This document shows, piece by piece, positions 53,301 to 62,267 of a DNA stretch of 64,000 bases. Source of the stretch: Paenibacillus oralis (GTDB lineage Bacteria; Bacillota; Bacilli; Paenibacillales; Paenibacillaceae); the NCBI RefSeq assembly GCF_003863965.1, contig NZ_RRCN01000001.1:2490527-2554526 (forward strand), given 5' to 3'. The first letter of the stretch is position 1; every line of letters starts with the position of its first letter. The notes beneath the pieces are model-generated. The model ran no database searches. It saw nothing but the letters and a program-made list of their open reading frames with translations, and was not told the DNA's origin. Position numbers and translations under genes: made by a program.

Positions 53301-53343
53301 ATCCGCTTTCCCATTTATTTAAAAAGGGAGGGCGGATTTTTTT
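53301..53343 (+). terminator. Terminator of the MOSC gene
   Basis: ATCCGCTTTCCC pairs with GGGAGGGCGGAT (two G-T pairs) over an A/T loop and is followed by TTTTTTT. Confidence 0.85.
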
Positions 53344-53497
53344 GCTTTCATCTAATGGCGGCGAGCGCGGCCCATATCCCCATAATATTTTTTTGGAAAA
53401 AAACCAAAATAGGAAACTTTTTTCCGTTCCGGTTCGTCATTGATTGGTGAGGAATGATTTACCACTTGACGATTAGGAATTTGGGAGGATGAGTTTG

Positions 53498-56400
53498 TTG
53501 AAGAAAATTTGGACTGGAATTTTAGCTGCGATAATAGCGGTTCCGTTGCTGCAACCGCCGCCGGCTCAAGCGGCCAAACCGATCTCCATTTATATCGACG
53601 GCAGCCGGTTGGCGACTAAACAGGCACCGCTTGCCATCAATGGCCGGGTAATGCTGCCGATGCGCGCTATCTTCGAAGCGCTGGGCGCATCGATCAATTG
53701 GAACCAAAAATCGCAAACGGTAACGGCGCAAAAGAACGGCACGACGATTAAGCTCAAAATCAAAGCGAAAACGGCGACCATCGACAACAAAACCGTGAAA
53801 CTTGACGTTCCGGCGCAAAACTTAAGGGGCACAACGATGGTTCCCGTCCGTTTCGTCAGCGAGGCGCTGGGCGAGAGCGTGGGCTATACCAACAAAACGA
53901 AAATCGTCACGATTACCACGTCGGGCTCCGGCGGCAGCGGCGGCAACGGTGGAGGCGTCGGAGGCGGCGGCAGCGCAACCGCACCGAATCCGGTAGTCAA
54001 TGTTTACGCGCGTGATATCGGGGATAACGGAGACGGCCGCGACTTGGAAGTCAGCTTCTCCAAATCCTACAATGAATCACGGGTAGACCATTACCGCGTT
54101 CTGATCGTTAAGTCGGCCAATGTGTCCCGCTTCAGTCTGGCCGCGGCGAAGAACGTATCGTCCGGAAACTATACGTCCCTGTATCCCACCGGTTCGGATC
54201 CCGTAGTTACGCTTACGTCCAACTCGCGGGATGTGGATGGTGAATACATCCGGGAAGATCAATCCTATGTCGCTTTCGTATTGGCGGTAGGCAAAACGAG
54301 CGGCCAAGCAGCCCTGTCTAACGCTTCACCGGCCATTACGCTGCAGCGCGACTCGGTAGCGGCGGCTACGAATGTCATAGTTTCCGATATCGGCAACTAT
54401 GGAGACGGCCGCGATCTGCGCGTCGAGTTTACGCGGGCGCAAAGAGAAAATCACATCGCGAACTATCGCGTGTTCGTCGTGAAGACTGCGGATGCGTACA
54501 AATTTGACCTGAAGACGGCAAACAATATATCAGACTCTTATTCAACGGTCGTTAACAAGTCCGGAAGCAGCCAAAAGCTCAGCGTGGATCTCACTTCGTC
54601 TTCCCGCGACACGTCCGGCGAATATATCAAAAACGGAGTAGCGTACACCGTGTTTGTGATGTCGGTCAGCAGCAATCCGAACGTTAATGCCAGCAAGCTG
54701 TCGGCGGCATCGTCTTCGATCAAGCTGGACAGCGGCTCCTTGAATTCCCCTGTGGTCACCAAAGTGGAGGACGTGAACGACTACGGGGACGGCCGGGATT
54801 TGCAGGTGAGCTTTTCGAAGGTGAACGATGAATCCAAAATCGGCTCTTACCGGATTTTTATCGTGAAGAGCAAAAACTACAGCGATTTTACCCTGTCGAA
54901 GGCGAATAACGTATCGAGCAACAATTATACGCAAGTCAGCAAAACGGGATACAACATCAGCAATTACCGTTTGTCTTCCAGCGCCAGAGACGTCGACGGG
55001 GATTGGATCCGCAATGACGTGAATTACCGGGTGTTCGTTATGGCGGTAGGCAGCGGATCAAACGCCAACGTCCTGTCCTCGGCATCGAGCTCGATAACGC
55101 TGGTTAACGGCTACAGCGGAGGGGGCAACGGCAGCGGCAATAATGGTAAGGTTAAGATCGTTTCGAATTTGACGGCCACTGATGTGGACGATTATGGAGA
55201 CGGCCGCGATCTGCGGGTAGAGTTCTCCCGGGCTTCGGATGAATCGTACATCGACCAGTACCGGATTATGGTCGTCAAATCATCGAAGGCGGGCAGCTTT
55301 ACATTGTCCAAGGCGAATGACGTTTCCAGCAGAAACTATACACGCGTCTACAAAGATGGAAAAACGCTGTCTGAGGTGCTGAGCTCCGACGCCCGTGACG
55401 TCGACGGAGATCTGATTAAAGATGGCGTAAGTTACAAGGTGTTTGTTCTGTCGGTAGGCAAAAGCGGTTACTCCAACGCGCTGTCCTATGCATCCAGCGA
55501 GATTACGCTGAAGAATGGCAACAGAGTGGGGACCGTTTCGAATCTGACGGTCAGCGATGTGGCGGATAACGGAGACGGCCGCGATCTGCGCGTCGAGTTC
55601 ACCCGGGCTTCGGATGAGTCGTACATCGACCACTACCGGATTATGGTCGTCAAATCGAAGAATGCGGGCAGCTTTACTTTGCCCAAGGCGAATAACGTTT
55701 CAAGCAATAACTATACGCGCGTCTACAAGAATGGGAATACGTTAACGGAAGTGCTGGGCGCAAGCGCTCGTGACGTCGACGGGGATCTGATCCGCGAAGG
55801 CGTAAGCTATAAGGTATTCGTCCTGTCGGCAGGCAGAGGCAATTACTCGGGCACAAACGCGCTGTCCAAGGAGTCCGGCGAGATTACGTTGTCGAAGAAA
55901 GCCAACATTGGGGCCGTTTCCAACCTGACGGTCAGCGATGTGGCGGATAACGGTAACGGCAGTGATCTGCAGGTATCGTTTAACCGGGCCGCGGATGAAA
56001 CGAACGTCAGCAGCTACCGGATTATGGTCGTGAAATCATCGAATGCGGGCAGCTTTGATTTGTCCAAGGCCAATAATGTGGCCGAAGCAAACTATACGTA
56101 CGTCAGCAAGAACGGAAACACATTGACGAAAGTATTGGACGCGAACGCTCGTGACGTTAACGGGGAACAGATTCGCGAAGGGGTAAGCTATAAGGTATTC
56201 GTCCTGACGGCAGGCGGCGGCAATTACTTGGGCACGAACGCGCTGTCGAATGCATCCGGCGAGATTACGTTGTCGAAGCAAGCCAAAATTGAGGCCGTTT
56301 CGAACCTGACGGTCAGCGATGTGGCGGATAACGGCAACGGCAGTGATCTGCAGGTATCGTTTAACCGGGCCGCGGATGAAACGAATGTCAGCAGCTACCG

Positions 56401-57817
56401 GATTATGGTCGTCAAATCGCCGAAGGTGGGCAGTTTTAATCTGTCCAAGGCCAATGAGGTGGCCGAAGCAAACTATACGTACGTTAGCAAGAACGGAAAC
56501 ACCCTGACAAAAGTGTTGGACGCGAACGCTCGTGACGTCGACGGGGAACCGATCCGTGAAGGGGTAAGCTATAATGTGTTCGTCCTGACGGCAGGCGGCG
56601 GCAGTCTCTCAGGCACGAACGCGCTGTCGAATGCATCCGGCGACATTACGCTGTCGATGCAAGCTCAAATCGAGGCCGTTTCGAATCTGACGGTCAGCGA
56701 TGTGAAGGATAATGGTAAAGACAGCGCTCTGCAGGTGTCGTTTAACCGGGCCGCGGATGAAACGAACATCGGCCACTATCGGATCATGGCGGTCAAATCA
56801 TCGAAGGCGGGAAGCTTTAATCTATCCAAGGCCAATGAGGTTTCCAACGCAAATTATACGTCTGTAGACAAGAACGGTAACACGTTGACGAAAGTGTTGG
56901 ACGCGAATGCTCGTGACATTGACGGGGAAACGATCCGCGAAGGCGTAAGCTATAATGTGTTCGTTCTGTCGGCAGGCGGTGGTAAATTCTCGGGAAAAAA
57001 CGCCTTGTCTTCAGCATCAAGCGCGATTACTTTAAAGACCGAAACCAAAGTCGCAGAGGCTGTGACCGGATTGTATGCCGACATCATCGGGAATACGAAC
57101 GTAGTTAACGATATCTCGGTCGGATTCAATAAACTGAGCAACGAAAGCAATATAGAGGAATACCGGATTATGGCCGTGCCGCAAGCCCAAGCCGCCACTT
57201 TCAATTTGGCGAGCGCCAACAATGTAACGCTAGCGGACAATTACACCCAGGTAAAACCAAACGGGTCCAATGTCTCGCTCAAGCTGCAGAAAACCAAAGA
57301 CGCATTTGGGAATGCGATCAATACGGGGACGAATTATCAGTTGTTCGTGCTTACGGTAACGAAAGCGGGCTCCGGATACGAAAATGCTTTGTCCGCCGCT
57401 TCCAATCCATTTAAATTAACGACGAGTCTAGAGGACGTAACGGTTCCGAGGGTAAGCCAGGCATCGGTTCAATCCGATGCTACCGGGATATCAGTGAGTT
57501 TCACCGCGCCGCAGAACGCTGAAAAAATCGCTTCCTATGTTATTCTCGCCGTTCCATCCGGCGGTTCCATCGATCTTGCGTCAGCGGAGGCATCTAAGGA
57601 TAAAGGCATTGCGGTACCCAAAGCAGGGCCGTTAACCAACATTAAGCTCGCCCAGGATTTCACAGGGCAAGCGATTAACACCCAATCGGCTTACAGCATT
57701 TATATCTTGTCGGTACCCGATATGACAAATGCGAAGAAATATAATTTGTCTGCACCTTTTGCCTATCCGCAGGTACAGGCAGCCCAGCCTGCGGGAGCGG
57801 CACAGCCGACCCCGTAA
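53498..57817 (+). CDS. Secreted repeat protein with copper-amine-oxidase-like N-terminal domain
   Basis: Very long exported protein, about 1440 residues. A signal peptide ends near the Ala-rich PPAQAAKP. Residues ~30-140 form a stalk/copper-amine-oxidase-like N-terminal domain (LPMRAIFEALGASINWNQKS; MVPVRFVSEALGES), often used for cell-wall attachment in Paenibacillus. A Gly/Ser linker follows, then about ten ~125-residue repeats resembling fibronectin-type sandwiches, each opening with DVxDNGDGRDLxVxF and closing with an NALSxASxxITL segment. The last two are divergent. The TTG at 53498 or 53495 fits the GGGAGG site best; ATG53489 directly abuts it. Probable surface adhesin or matrix protein; the ligand is unknown. 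Confidence 0.88.
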   Translation: MKKIWTGILAAIIAVPLLQPPPAQAAKPISIYIDGSRLATKQAPLAINGRVMLPMRAIFEALGASINWNQKSQTVTAQKNGTTIKLKIKAKTATIDNKTVKLDVPAQNLRGTTMVPVRFVSEALGESVGYTNKTKIVTITTSGSGGSGGNGGGVGGGGSATAPNPVVNVYARDIGDNGDGRDLEVSFSKSYNESRVDHYRVLIVKSANVSRFSLAAAKNVSSGNYTSLYPTGSDPVVTLTSNSRDVDGEYIREDQSYVAFVLAVGKTSGQAALSNASPAITLQRDSVAAATNVIVSDIGNYGDGRDLRVEFTRAQRENHIANYRVFVVKTADAYKFDLKTANNISDSYSTVVNKSGSSQKLSVDLTSSSRDTSGEYIKNGVAYTVFVMSVSSNPNVNASKLSAASSSIKLDSGSLNSPVVTKVEDVNDYGDGRDLQVSFSKVNDESKIGSYRIFIVKSKNYSDFTLSKANNVSSNNYTQVSKTGYNISNYRLSSSARDVDGDWIRNDVNYRVFVMAVGSGSNANVLSSASSSITLVNGYSGGGNGSGNNGKVKIVSNLTATDVDDYGDGRDLRVEFSRASDESYIDQYRIMVVKSSKAGSFTLSKANDVSSRNYTRVYKDGKTLSEVLSSDARDVDGDLIKDGVSYKVFVLSVGKSGYSNALSYASSEITLKNGNRVGTVSNLTVSDVADNGDGRDLRVEFTRASDESYIDHYRIMVVKSKNAGSFTLPKANNVSSNNYTRVYKNGNTLTEVLGASARDVDGDLIREGVSYKVFVLSAGRGNYSGTNALSKESGEITLSKKANIGAVSNLTVSDVADNGNGSDLQVSFNRAADETNVSSYRIMVVKSSNAGSFDLSKANNVAEANYTYVSKNGNTLTKVLDANARDVNGEQIREGVSYKVFVLTAGGGNYLGTNALSNASGEITLSKQAKIEAVSNLTVSDVADNGNGSDLQVSFNRAADETNVSSYRIMVVKSPKVGSFNLSKANEVAEANYTYVSKNGNTLTKVLDANARDVDGEPIREGVSYNVFVLTAGGGSLSGTNALSNASGDITLSMQAQIEAVSNLTVSDVKDNGKDSALQVSFNRAADETNIGHYRIMAVKSSKAGSFNLSKANEVSNANYTSVDKNGNTLTKVLDANARDIDGETIREGVSYNVFVLSAGGGKFSGKNALSSASSAITLKTETKVAEAVTGLYADIIGNTNVVNDISVGFNKLSNESNIEEYRIMAVPQAQAATFNLASANNVTLADNYTQVKPNGSNVSLKLQKTKDAFGNAINTGTNYQLFVLTVTKAGSGYENALSAASNPFKLTTSLEDVTVPRVSQASVQSDATGISVSFTAPQNAEKIASYVILAVPSGGSIDLASAEASKDKGIAVPKAGPLTNIKLAQDFTGQAINTQSAYSIYILSVPDMTNAKKYNLSAPFAYPQVQAAQPAGAAQPTP
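55160..57058 (+). repeat. Near-identical ~381-bp tandem DNA repeats inside the repeat-protein gene
   Basis: Units begin with a GTTTCGAAyCTGACGG-like sequence at about 55160, 55534, 55916, 56297 and 56678, giving periods of 374, 382, 381 and 381 bases. The units from 55916 and 56297 are almost identical over their full length, so recent duplication or gene conversion is likely. Confidence 0.85.
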
Positions 57818-57860
57818 GCGGAATGACGCCTGCTGCCAGGCAGCATAATAAATAAAAGCG

Positions 57861-57890
57861 AAGAGCGGTCCAATTTTGGGCCGCTCTTTG
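57861..57890 (+). terminator. Terminator of the repeat-protein gene
   Basis: AAGAGCGG and CCGCTCTT form an 8-bp stem over a 12-nt loop, followed by a short T tract. It is about 45 bases past the stop. Confidence 0.75.
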
Positions 57891-57978
57891 CACGTCTAAA
57901 TAAAAATTACGGTAACCGTTTGACATTCTTTTAAAATTTTATGTACCCTAAAGAAAACGTGGGGAAACGGGAATCGGC

Positions 57979-58941
57979 ATGATGGGGAATTTGCACGAAT
58001 TTGTCCGGGCGGAAGGAACGCTCGACGACAGCAAAATATGGAGAAGAGAGCCGCTTTACCAGGGGATGAACGGCAGGTTTGTGGAACGGTTTTATCCGGT
58101 GAAGGGGCAAAGCTGCATTTTTAAGCCGGTAACGAACGGCGAGTCGATCGATCGCGAAGTTTGGGTATACAGGCATGTACTGCCCTTCTTCCCGCCGATT
58201 TATCCGCAGATGCTGGCGACCTCCGGGGAAGGAAAGGGAGCGGCCGGCTGGGCGATTTTTGAGGATCTTGGCCCTCTGGGGCATGCCTACCGGCTGGGGA
58301 ATGCTTTGAAGGTCACGGAGCGGATGGCGTGGTGGCATAGCCGTCCGGCGGCCGAATGGAGCGGCCTATCCATGCAGGGGCCCAAGCCCGGCATCGAGAT
58401 CATCGCCGCCGAGCTTTTGGACCGGCAAAACGAGGCTGCCGCGATTTTAAGCGAGCTTGGATTTGAGCAGCCGGCCGGAATATTCACCGAGGCTCGCGCA
58501 GCTTGTGAGGGAGAACGGTTCGGCGGGCCGCGGGTGTTGTCGCACGGCGATCTTCACCAAGGGAATTACGCCATTACGGATGAGGGGCGGTTGTATATTT
58601 TGGATTGGGAACACGCTCACCTGAGCTCACCGTTTTGGGATCTCTTTCACCTGATCGACATGTCGCATCCGATGTTTGCGAAGCGAATGACGGCTTCCGA
58701 CCGGGAGTCGATCCTCGGCGAGTATCTGGGACAAGCCCGGCTTTACGGCGCCGGGTGGGAGCGGAGGGCATTTGTCCGCGAATACGCAAGTTTTGCCGCG
58801 CTTTTTGGTCTTTGGATGCTGCTGCTGATTCAGGGCGACCTTGGGCGGGAGAGTGGTGTATGGCCGCGGGAACGGCTGTTGGCGCAGCGTGAAGAAGCGG
58901 CGGCTAATTTGGCCGGCTGCCTGGCTCTTATGGGGAGTTAG
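57979..58941 (+). CDS. APH-like kinase of unknown substrate
   Basis: Aminoglycoside-phosphotransferase/CotS-type small-molecule kinase, 320 residues. The catalytic loop is LSHGDLHQGNYAI (Asp and Asn present) and the metal site is LYILDWEHAHLSSPFWDLFHLID. N-lobe motifs are weak (SCIFKPV may hold the ATP-binding Lys; WAIFEDLG the hinge). Sequence features do not identify the substrate, which could be an antibiotic, a sugar, choline or a spore-coat component. It starts a plus-strand set with a glycosyltransferase and an acetyltransferase. Confidence 0.85.
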   Translation: MMGNLHEFVRAEGTLDDSKIWRREPLYQGMNGRFVERFYPVKGQSCIFKPVTNGESIDREVWVYRHVLPFFPPIYPQMLATSGEGKGAAGWAIFEDLGPLGHAYRLGNALKVTERMAWWHSRPAAEWSGLSMQGPKPGIEIIAAELLDRQNEAAAILSELGFEQPAGIFTEARAACEGERFGGPRVLSHGDLHQGNYAITDEGRLYILDWEHAHLSSPFWDLFHLIDMSHPMFAKRMTASDRESILGEYLGQARLYGAGWERRAFVREYASFAALFGLWMLLLIQGDLGRESGVWPRERLLAQREEAAANLAGCLALMGS

Positions 58942-59009
58942 CGCGGGCCCGGGTAGACGGAAGTTTGCAAGCAGTACGGTAATTCACATAGAAAATAAGG
59001 CGGGATCAT

Positions 59010-60008
59010 ATGAAAAAAGTCGGTTTGGTCATGCGGAAAATCCAGTTTGCCGAGGCGCAGGGACCACGGGTTTTTGCGGAACGGCTGCGGAATATCGCGG
59101 CGGAGCTTGGCGTCGAGATCGTTTTTATTTCACCGGAGCGCCATGTCAGCGGACATGACTGGATTCCGGGATACGAGCATGAAAAAGGCGATCTGGTCAA
59201 TTACGACATCGTGTTGGACCAAATTTACGCCCAGGGCATCGAGCACGTAATCTATACGGTCTCCGGGTTTACGTTTCTCAAAATGTTCATCAAAAACAGC
59301 GTACTGTTCCCGCACAGTTTTCCCGATCCGGCGTTGACCGGCTACGAAATGATGAAGCCGTTTTACGGGATCGTGGACAAGGCGGTCGTGCAGACCGAGT
59401 TTTTGCGGCGGCAGCTTCGTGACGTGTTCGGGGTGACGGACGTCAACGTGATCCCGATCGGCTTTGACGAGGCGCTGGCGCGGAAGCATTTTGATCCGGC
59501 GGCCATCGTGAATAACCGGGTGCTTTGGATCGGGCGGGACGAGGAAAACCGGCGCCCGGACCTGGTACTGGAGTATGCGCGGCAAAATCCGGACAAGGAC
59601 GTCATCATGGTTTTCGGCGGGGAGCGTTACCGGGAGAGCGTGAAAAAATACGACATCCCAAGCAATGTTACCCTGCGGTTTGCTCTTTCCCAGGATGAAG
59701 TTTTCGCTTTGATGAATTCGGCGAAGGTGTATTGGAGCTGCTCGAAGTTCGATACGTTTGCCATGCCGCTGACCGAAGCGCTGGCGATGGGAAAAATCGT
59801 CGTCAAACCCGAGCATCCCTGCTACGACCATATCAGTTCCCGCCACGCCTTCGCGGGCAATGAGCAAAATTGGTTCGAACTGGTCAATATGGCGGCGGCC
59901 TCGCCGCAGAAATATTCCGCTGACAACCGCGACTACGGTTTTGCGAAATTTTCGGCCACGGTGATGAAGCAGGGCTACCGCGACTTTTTTGCGGGGTGGT
60001 TGAAATGA
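59010..60008 (+). CDS. GT4-like glycosyltransferase
   Basis: Predicted cytoplasmic GT-B glycosyltransferase, 332 residues. The C-terminal half shows the family 4 pattern: RVLWIGRDEENRRPDLVLEY, the loop SQDEVFALMNSAKVYWSCS, and the donor-binding segment FDTFAMPLTEALAMGKIVV with its conserved Glu. No TM is present. An AGGCGGG site precedes ATG59010. Its stop overlaps the acetyltransferase start by four bases, so the two are translationally coupled. Donor and acceptor sugars are unknown. Confidence 0.82.
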   Translation: MKKVGLVMRKIQFAEAQGPRVFAERLRNIAAELGVEIVFISPERHVSGHDWIPGYEHEKGDLVNYDIVLDQIYAQGIEHVIYTVSGFTFLKMFIKNSVLFPHSFPDPALTGYEMMKPFYGIVDKAVVQTEFLRRQLRDVFGVTDVNVIPIGFDEALARKHFDPAAIVNNRVLWIGRDEENRRPDLVLEYARQNPDKDVIMVFGGERYRESVKKYDIPSNVTLRFALSQDEVFALMNSAKVYWSCSKFDTFAMPLTEALAMGKIVVKPEHPCYDHISSRHAFAGNEQNWFELVNMAAASPQKYSADNRDYGFAKFSATVMKQGYRDFFAGWLK

Positions 60009-60829
60009 GCGGACAGATAACGGATAGCGGCCTCGGCCGCCGGCTCGAGGAACTTGCTGCTAGCGGCTGGCCGCCGCGCGAGCTGCGGCCTCTCGGTTCC
60101 TGGCAGCTTCGGGCGAATGACGGTGTAACGAGGCGGGCCAACAGCGTGCTTGCCGCAGGCCCGTTCCCGGAAGGGGATTGGCTGGAGGAGGTGGAGCGTT
60201 TCTATCGCGAGCGCGGGCTGCCGACCTGCTTTCATGTGAGTGAGTACTCGCCACCGGAGTTAGACAGCCTGCTCGCGGCGGCGGGATATGAGAAGGTGAT
60301 GAGCTGTCTGCTGCTGACGGCTTCCTGCCGGGACATCATAAAGCGTGCCGAAGACTTGGGGCTTGTTTGTCCAGCAATGGTCCTGACAGAAGGGGCAGAA
60401 GGGCTCCGCATCACGAACGGCGGGGTCATCCTTGCGCCGGAGGCGAGCGAGCCGTGGTTGGACGATTTTTTACGGATGGAAGGGTTCCCCGAATCACGGC
60501 GTGAGGGCTACAGGTCGATCTTTGCCGCTATGCCTTCCCCTAAAGCATTTGTTACGATCGTGGATCAAGGGCAAGGGGAGCCGATAGGGGTGGCCACGGC
60601 GGTGATCGAGGCCGGCTGGGCCGGAATCAGCAATGTCGTCGTCGATCCGCGCCACCGCCGCAAGAGAGCGGCCGCCCGGATGCTGATCACCCTCGCAGTC
60701 TGGTCGGCCGAAGCGGGGGCGGAAGGGATGTATCTGCAAGTGCTTGAGAAGAACGCCCCGGCGCTGGAGTTGTATGGGAAGCTCGGTTTTTCCGCCGTGT
60801 CGGGATATCATTATCGGATTGGCAAATAG
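60005..60829 (+). CDS. GNAT-family N-acetyltransferase
   Basis: A 274-residue acetyltransferase with two related halves. The C-terminal half has the acetyl-CoA-binding core: GISNVVVDPRHRRKRAAARM (motif A with the basic pyrophosphate loop) and EKNAPALELYGKLGF (motif B). ATG60005 overlaps the glycosyltransferase stop (ATGA) and is preceded by GGGGTGG. Coupling with a glycosyltransferase and an APH-like kinase suggests that one small molecule is glycosylated, phosphorylated or acetylated by the set; this is inference from position only. Confidence 0.85.
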   Translation: MSGQITDSGLGRRLEELAASGWPPRELRPLGSWQLRANDGVTRRANSVLAAGPFPEGDWLEEVERFYRERGLPTCFHVSEYSPPELDSLLAAAGYEKVMSCLLLTASCRDIIKRAEDLGLVCPAMVLTEGAEGLRITNGGVILAPEASEPWLDDFLRMEGFPESRREGYRSIFAAMPSPKAFVTIVDQGQGEPIGVATAVIEAGWAGISNVVVDPRHRRKRAAARMLITLAVWSAEAGAEGMYLQVLEKNAPALELYGKLGFSAVSGYHYRIGK

Positions 60830-60896
60830 CGGGGAGGGGGACTGGCTCGTAAGTACTGGACTGGATCAGCCCCAAGATCGGCCCAAGTCGCCTATC

Positions 60897-61083
60897 CATT
60901 GGAAATATCCAATAGAACTGGAAAATTATTGGTATATACAGCGGCTAGATTGGATAATTTCCAATAGATGAGGCTCGGAAGGGCGTAAAATGGGTGGTTT
61001 GAGCGAAATCTACTGGATTTTCTCCAATTAGAGCTCGAAAAAGCGTGCAACTTCCGTCAATCTATTGGATTCTTTCCAATAAG
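60897..61083. repeat. Intergenic repeat family C (four palindromic modules)
   Basis: Four copies of a ~21-bp palindrome of pattern ATTGGA-N-TTTCCAATAGA at 60897-60916, 60948-60968, 61011-61032 and 61062-61083, spaced 50-60 bases apart. They occupy most of the gap 60830-61331. No gene was found there. Confidence 0.75.
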
Positions 61084-61247
61084 AGTGGCGGGATGACGGA
61101 ATGACCGGGTTTCGGGAGACCTGGCGTATGCGTACGGCGCGGCAAACGCGACAATTCTAATGGGCGGCCAATATGTCGCGTTGCTGCAAGCAGGAATGTT
61201 CGAATGGGCGGACGAATACATTTTCAGGAAGAGCTGGCTTGATCTTT

Positions 61248-61300
61248 GGTTATTCTTGGATCAATAACCGCGATTCCTATTCTTAATGTAAGCGCTTCGA
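61248..61300 (+). promoter_or_regulatory. Operator-like palindrome and cre-like box before the deacetylase gene
   Basis: GGTTATT and AATAACC flank an 8-base spacer at 61248-61269. TGTAAGCGCTTCGA at 61287-61300 contains the cre core (TGTAAGCGCTT) with a mismatch at the end. Both lie within 85 bases of the start codon and suggest sugar-dependent control. Confidence 0.5.
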
Positions 61301-61331
61301 TTAAATCCACTGACGAAACGGAGGCTTGGCG

Positions 61332-62234
61332 ATGACATTGGCCGAACAGTTGGGCTATGAACCGGGGGCGAAGCTGCTCATTGTTAACGCGGATGACTTC
61401 GGCATGTGCCATGCCGAAAACGCGGCTATTATGCAGCTGCTGAAGGAAGGGGCCGTATCCTCGGCCACCGTGATGATTCCTTGCGGCTGGGCCAAGGAGG
61501 CGGCCGCCTGGAGCGCCGCGCATCCCGAATACGATGTTGGCGTGCATCTGACGTTTACCAGCGAATGGAGCGGCTATAAATGGGGACCGGTCACGAGGAA
61601 CGGCGATGTCAGCACGCTTGTGACGGAGGAGGGATATTTTCCCGCCGATACCGCCTCGTTTGAACGGCAGGCCGCCCGCCATCACGTTCGCCTGGAGATG
61701 GTCAACCAGGTTGAAACGGCGCTGGCGCTGGGGCTTGCGCCAACCCATCTCGACAACCATATGGGCAGTTTGTATGGGCTTGCGACCGGGCATCATTTCC
61801 TTGACGCCGTGTTTGAGGTTTGCGCCCGCTATGGACTGCCGTTTCGCATGCCGCGCGCGCTGCCCGATATCGGCAAGATGCCGGCGGAAGCCGCCGCGAT
61901 GGCCCGGCAAGCGACCGAACTCGCCGACCGGATGGGCGTCGTGATCCTGGACCATTTGATCGGCCTTCCCTTCGGCAAGCAGCCGGGGGAAACGTACGAA
62001 AGCTATAAACGGGACATGATCCGCGCGCTGCGGACCCTGCGTCCCGGCGTCTCCGAGATCATTATTCATCCGGCTTTGGCGTCGGAGGAATTGAAGGCGA
62101 TTCACGGGGAGTGGGAGAAGCGGCAGTGGGATTTTGACTTGTTCCGCGATCCGGAGGTGCAGCAAACCATAAACTCGGAAGGAATCGTCATGATCCGGTG
62201 GCGGGATTTGCGGAAGCTTCAGCAGCGCCATTAA
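61332..62234 (+). CDS. YdjC/ChbG-type carbohydrate deacetylase
   Basis: Predicted cytoplasmic deacetylase of N-acetylated oligosaccharides, 300 residues. Family motifs are visible: LIVNADDFGMCHAENAAI (catalytic and metal Asp pair), DVGVHLTFTSEW (metal His) and PTHLDNHMGSLYG (Asp/His). ATG61332 is seven bases after a GGAGG site. The GPH-type symporter gene follows 33 bases later, so import and deacetylation of a diacetylchitobiose-like or other amino-sugar compound is a reasonable inference. Confidence 0.88.
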   Translation: MTLAEQLGYEPGAKLLIVNADDFGMCHAENAAIMQLLKEGAVSSATVMIPCGWAKEAAAWSAAHPEYDVGVHLTFTSEWSGYKWGPVTRNGDVSTLVTEEGYFPADTASFERQAARHHVRLEMVNQVETALALGLAPTHLDNHMGSLYGLATGHHFLDAVFEVCARYGLPFRMPRALPDIGKMPAEAAAMARQATELADRMGVVILDHLIGLPFGKQPGETYESYKRDMIRALRTLRPGVSEIIIHPALASEELKAIHGEWEKRQWDFDLFRDPEVQQTINSEGIVMIRWRDLRKLQQRH

Positions 62235-62267
62235 TGCACATGAGCGGCCAATGGGGGAGGGGAACGG

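Noticed and set aside
55160..57058. Possible CRISPR-like array of repeats
   Set aside because: The repeats are 381 bases long, contiguous, in frame and part of a protein-coding gene; there are no spacers.
60897..61083. Possible short CRISPR array from four similar palindromes
   Set aside because: Repeats are only about 21 bases, imperfect and spaced unevenly by 50-60 bases, with no cas genes nearby.
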